10,012 nt of DNA from Gammaproteobacteria bacterium (GTDB taxonomy: Bacteria > Pseudomonadota > Gammaproteobacteria > Nitrococcales > Nitrococcaceae), in the NCBI GenBank assembly GCA_018334525.1, contig JAGXLT010000014.1:1-10012 (forward strand), written 5' to 3'. The stretch's first letter is position 1. Each line of letters begins with the position of its first letter. Of this stretch, positions 7,774 through 10,012 are shown piece by piece. Both the position numbers and the translations under genes were made by a program. The notes below the pieces were generated by a model. The model did not search any database. It was not told the DNA's origin and was given only the letters and a program-made list of their open reading frames with translations.

Positions 7774-8605
7774 CCCCGATCAATAACACCTGACGTACGC
7801 GATCCAGTGCGGCAAGTGGGGTGAGTTCAATGGTCAGGAAAGGTTGTCCGGCTTCATGACTGATGCGCTGAACCTTGCCGACCGGATAGCCGCTCGGAAA
7901 ACGCCCGCCAAGCCCGGAGGCCACAATCAGATCTCCCACCTGAATATCCGCGTTGCCGGGTAGGCTCTGGATCGTCAGCTGATCAATTGCGCCCGTGCCA
8001 ACAGCAATGCCGCGCAGTCCATTGCGATTGACTTGCACGGGTGTGGCATGACTCGGATCGCTAATCAGCCGTATCGTGGAGCTTAGCGGCCCGACCTGAT
8101 CCACTTGTCCCAGGATGCCGCGTTCATCAATGACCGGTTGGCCGATATAGACGCCGTGCCGCGACCCTTTGCCGATTTCAATGAGATGACTGAATGGATC
8201 CAGGTCGATTCGAATGAGTTCGGCAATCAGCACGGGCCTTTCGATTTCGTAAGACGAGTCGAGTAGTCGGCGCAGTCGGATGTTTTCTACTTCCAGCGAG
8301 TCAAACCTTTGCAGGCGCGCCTCAAACATCTGTTGCCGATCTTTTAGGCGCTGATTTTCGGCAATTAAAGCGCGTCTGGACGCCAGATTTTCATCCAGCC
8401 GCGCGGTTAGTGTTGCTGGAGTGCTGGCGATTATCCGTACCGGATGGACCAGCGCAGAGAGCGCCTGCCGGCCCGGTTCGAATAAGTCCATGCGGTGATC
8501 CACTGTCATCAATGTCAGCGAGACTAGCGCGAGTAGCAGCAAACGCGCTGTGGTGGAGGGACCGTGTACGAATAATGGTTTAATAGCGGGTGAACCTCCG
8601 GACAA
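7757..8605 (-). CDS. mreC: Rod shape-determining protein MreC
   Basis: MreC is a bitopic inner-membrane protein that links MreB to PBP2 and activates the RodA–PBP2 synthase. The product has a short basic N-terminus (IKPLFVHGPSTTAR), one membrane helix (about 20-36), a coiled coil (about 68-116, rich in Leu, Glu and Arg) and the periplasmic double beta-barrel domain (about 122-277). Recognisable pieces of the barrel domain are VIDERGILGQV, VNRNGLRGI and DLIVASGLGGRFPSGYPVG. There is no ATG near the 5' end. The longest reading starts at TTG 8603-8605, called here (282 residues). Homologs begin at the IKPLF segment, and a strong GGAGGT sits 9 nt before an ATT at 8582-8584 exactly there, so an AUU start (275 residues) is a serious alternative. 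The gap to mreB is 13 nt (TTG) or 34 nt (ATT). Confidence 0.95.
   Translation of the reverse strand: MSGGSPAIKPLFVHGPSTTARLLLLALVSLTLMTVDHRMDLFEPGRQALSALVHPVRIIASTPATLTARLDENLASRRALIAENQRLKDRQQMFEARLQRFDSLEVENIRLRRLLDSSYEIERPVLIAELIRIDLDPFSHLIEIGKGSRHGVYIGQPVIDERGILGQVDQVGPLSSTIRLISDPSHATPVQVNRNGLRGIAVGTGAIDQLTIQSLPGNADIQVGDLIVASGLGGRFPSGYPVGKVQRISHEAGQPFLTIELTPLAALDRVRQVLLIGDESDE
8582..8599 (-). promoter_or_regulatory. Strong Shine-Dalgarno of mreC, placed for an ATT rather than the TTG start
   Basis: On the minus strand, GGAGGT (8594-8599) is followed by a 9-nt spacer and then ATT at 8582-8584, in frame with mreC. The TTG that opens the longest reading lies upstream of this site (8603-8605), so the site cannot serve it. 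The TTG itself has no clear Shine-Dalgarno. The spacing is within the usable range, slightly long. The match to 16S rRNA is seen directly; use of ATT as initiator is inference. Confidence 0.5.
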
Positions 8606-8617
8606 TGTCCGCTAGCG
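8599..8617 (-). other. Inverted repeats in the mreB–mreC gap next to the mreC ribosome site
   Basis: Just after the mreB stop are two perfect palindromic blocks: CGCTAGCG (8610-8617) and CGGACA-A-TGTCCG (8599-8611, written on the plus strand). In the mRNA the second can fold as a 5-bp stem, CGGAC/GUCCG, with an AUU loop. The stem ends at the first base of the mreC Shine-Dalgarno and contains the upstream TTG. There is no U-tract, so it is not an intrinsic terminator. It may be a processing site or a structure tuning mreC translation relative to mreB; that function is a guess. Confidence 0.35.
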
Positions 8618-8618
8618 T

Positions 8619-9662
<1,044 letters not shown>

Positions 9663-9694
9663 TCAGTAATCCAGCCGGTTAAAAAAGATCGCCT

Positions 9695-9723
9695 AATTTA
9701 TCAACGCGCAGGGGTTTGGGCAA
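9695..9723 (-). promoter_or_regulatory. Probable sigma-70 promoter of the mreB operon
   Basis: Reading the minus strand, TTGCCC (9718-9723) is followed by a 17-nt spacer and TAAATT (9695-9700). A TGA just before the -10 makes an extended -10 (TGn). Predicted transcription begins around 9688, leaving a leader of roughly 25-30 nt before the mreB ATG. Position and spacing fit well, and this is the only intergenic gap of useful size before the ten-gene run. It is a sequence match only. Confidence 0.5.
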
Positions 9724-9743
9724 GCCGGAGTGTGTGCTATTTT
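9716..9743 (+). promoter_or_regulatory. Possible sigma-70 promoter of gatC, sharing its -35 region with the mreB promoter
   Basis: On the plus strand, TTGGGC (9716-9721), a 16-nt spacer and TATTTT (9738-9743) form a modest sigma-70 match. It is helped by a TGC before the -10 (extended -10). Initiation would be near 9750, giving a leader of about 30 nt to the gatC ATG. The -35 hexamer overlaps the mreB -35 by four bases in the near-palindromic TTGGGCAA. The -10 is weak, so confidence is limited. Confidence 0.4.
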
Positions 9744-9781
9744 TCCGTGTTAAATGAAATTAACGTAATAAGGAGTCGTTC

Positions 9782-10012
9782 ATGTCGATGGACGCCGCCC
9801 AAGTGGGGCAGATCGCGCATTTGGCCAGGCTTGCTGTAAACGAGCAGGAATCTGAAGCGCATGCCCGCAACCTGACGGATATCCTGGCTTTCGTCGATCG
9901 GCTGGCCGAGGTGGACAGTCAGGGTGTCGAGCCGATCGCGCATCCACTTGAGATGACTCAGCGGTTGCGCGCAGATGAGGTCAGCGAGCCGAATGAGCGC
10001 GAGCGCTTTCAG
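9782..10012 (+). CDS. gatC: Aspartyl/glutamyl-tRNA(Asn/Gln) amidotransferase subunit C, 5' part (partial, runs off the right edge)
   Basis: The frame is open from ATG 9782 to the window end (77 codons of about 95 expected). GatC stabilises the GatAB amidotransferase, which converts Glu-tRNA(Gln) or Asp-tRNA(Asn) to the amidated forms. Family features visible are QVGQIAHLARLAV near residues 8-18, NLTDILAFVDRLAEVDSQGVEPIAHP (about 32-57) and a following LRADEVSEP. A clear AAGGAG (9770-9775) lies 6 nt before the ATG and picks it over the in-frame ATG at 9788. gatA and gatB would be expected to follow to the right. The head-to-head pairing of gatCAB with mreB is common in gammaproteobacteria such as Pseudomonas. 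Confidence 0.93.
   Translation, partial: MSMDAAQVGQIAHLARLAVNEQESEAHARNLTDILAFVDRLAEVDSQGVEPIAHPLEMTQRLRADEVSEPNERERFQ

Noticed and set aside
9737..9943. 68-codon minus-strand open frame upstream of mreB
   Set aside because: It is antisense to the conserved gatC start and ribosome site and crosses the predicted gatC promoter; no homology recognised.

Overview
This window is a chromosomal cell-wall locus from a gammaproteobacterium. The protein families, the murU peptidoglycan-recycling gene and the gatC–mreBCD / mrdA–rodA–mltB–rlpA–dacA–ybeD–lipB gene order are of the kind found in Pseudomonas and Oceanospirillales-like marine or halophilic lineages. GC content is moderate and even by eye. 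There is no sign of mobile DNA, CRISPR, phage, tRNA or rRNA. Genus cannot be decided from this sequence.

Layout from left to right. (1) The 3' end of murU (+ strand) enters from the left edge and converges on lipB, overlapping it tail to tail by 73 bp. (2) Positions 437-9662 on the minus strand hold ten genes which, in transcription order, are mreB, mreC, mreD, mrdA (PBP2), rodA, mltB, rlpA, dacA/dacC (PBP5-type), ybeD (DUF493) and lipB. They form one almost gapless run. The only gap is 13 nt between mreB and mreC; every other junction abuts or overlaps by 4 to 26 bp. (3) A 119-bp divergent intergenic region separates mreB from gatC, which runs off the right edge on the plus strand. It carries two plausible extended -10 promoters whose -35 boxes overlap.

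The operon has a clear functional logic. MreB filaments and MreCD organise the Rod complex. RodA polymerises glycan and PBP2 cross-links it. MltB (lytic transglycosylase), RlpA (denuded-glycan transglycosylase with a SPOR domain) and the DD-carboxypeptidase trim and remodel the product. YbeD and LipB (protein lipoylation) ride at the distal end. In model organisms such as E. coli and Pseudomonas, mreBCD and the mrdAB group are separate loci; here they are fused.

I found no undescribed system. The points worth a second look are translational and transcriptional details: a probable non-standard start of mreC (AUU or UUG), the fused super-operon, the shared -35 region, the antisense coding overlap of murU and lipB, and several alternative non-ATG starts.
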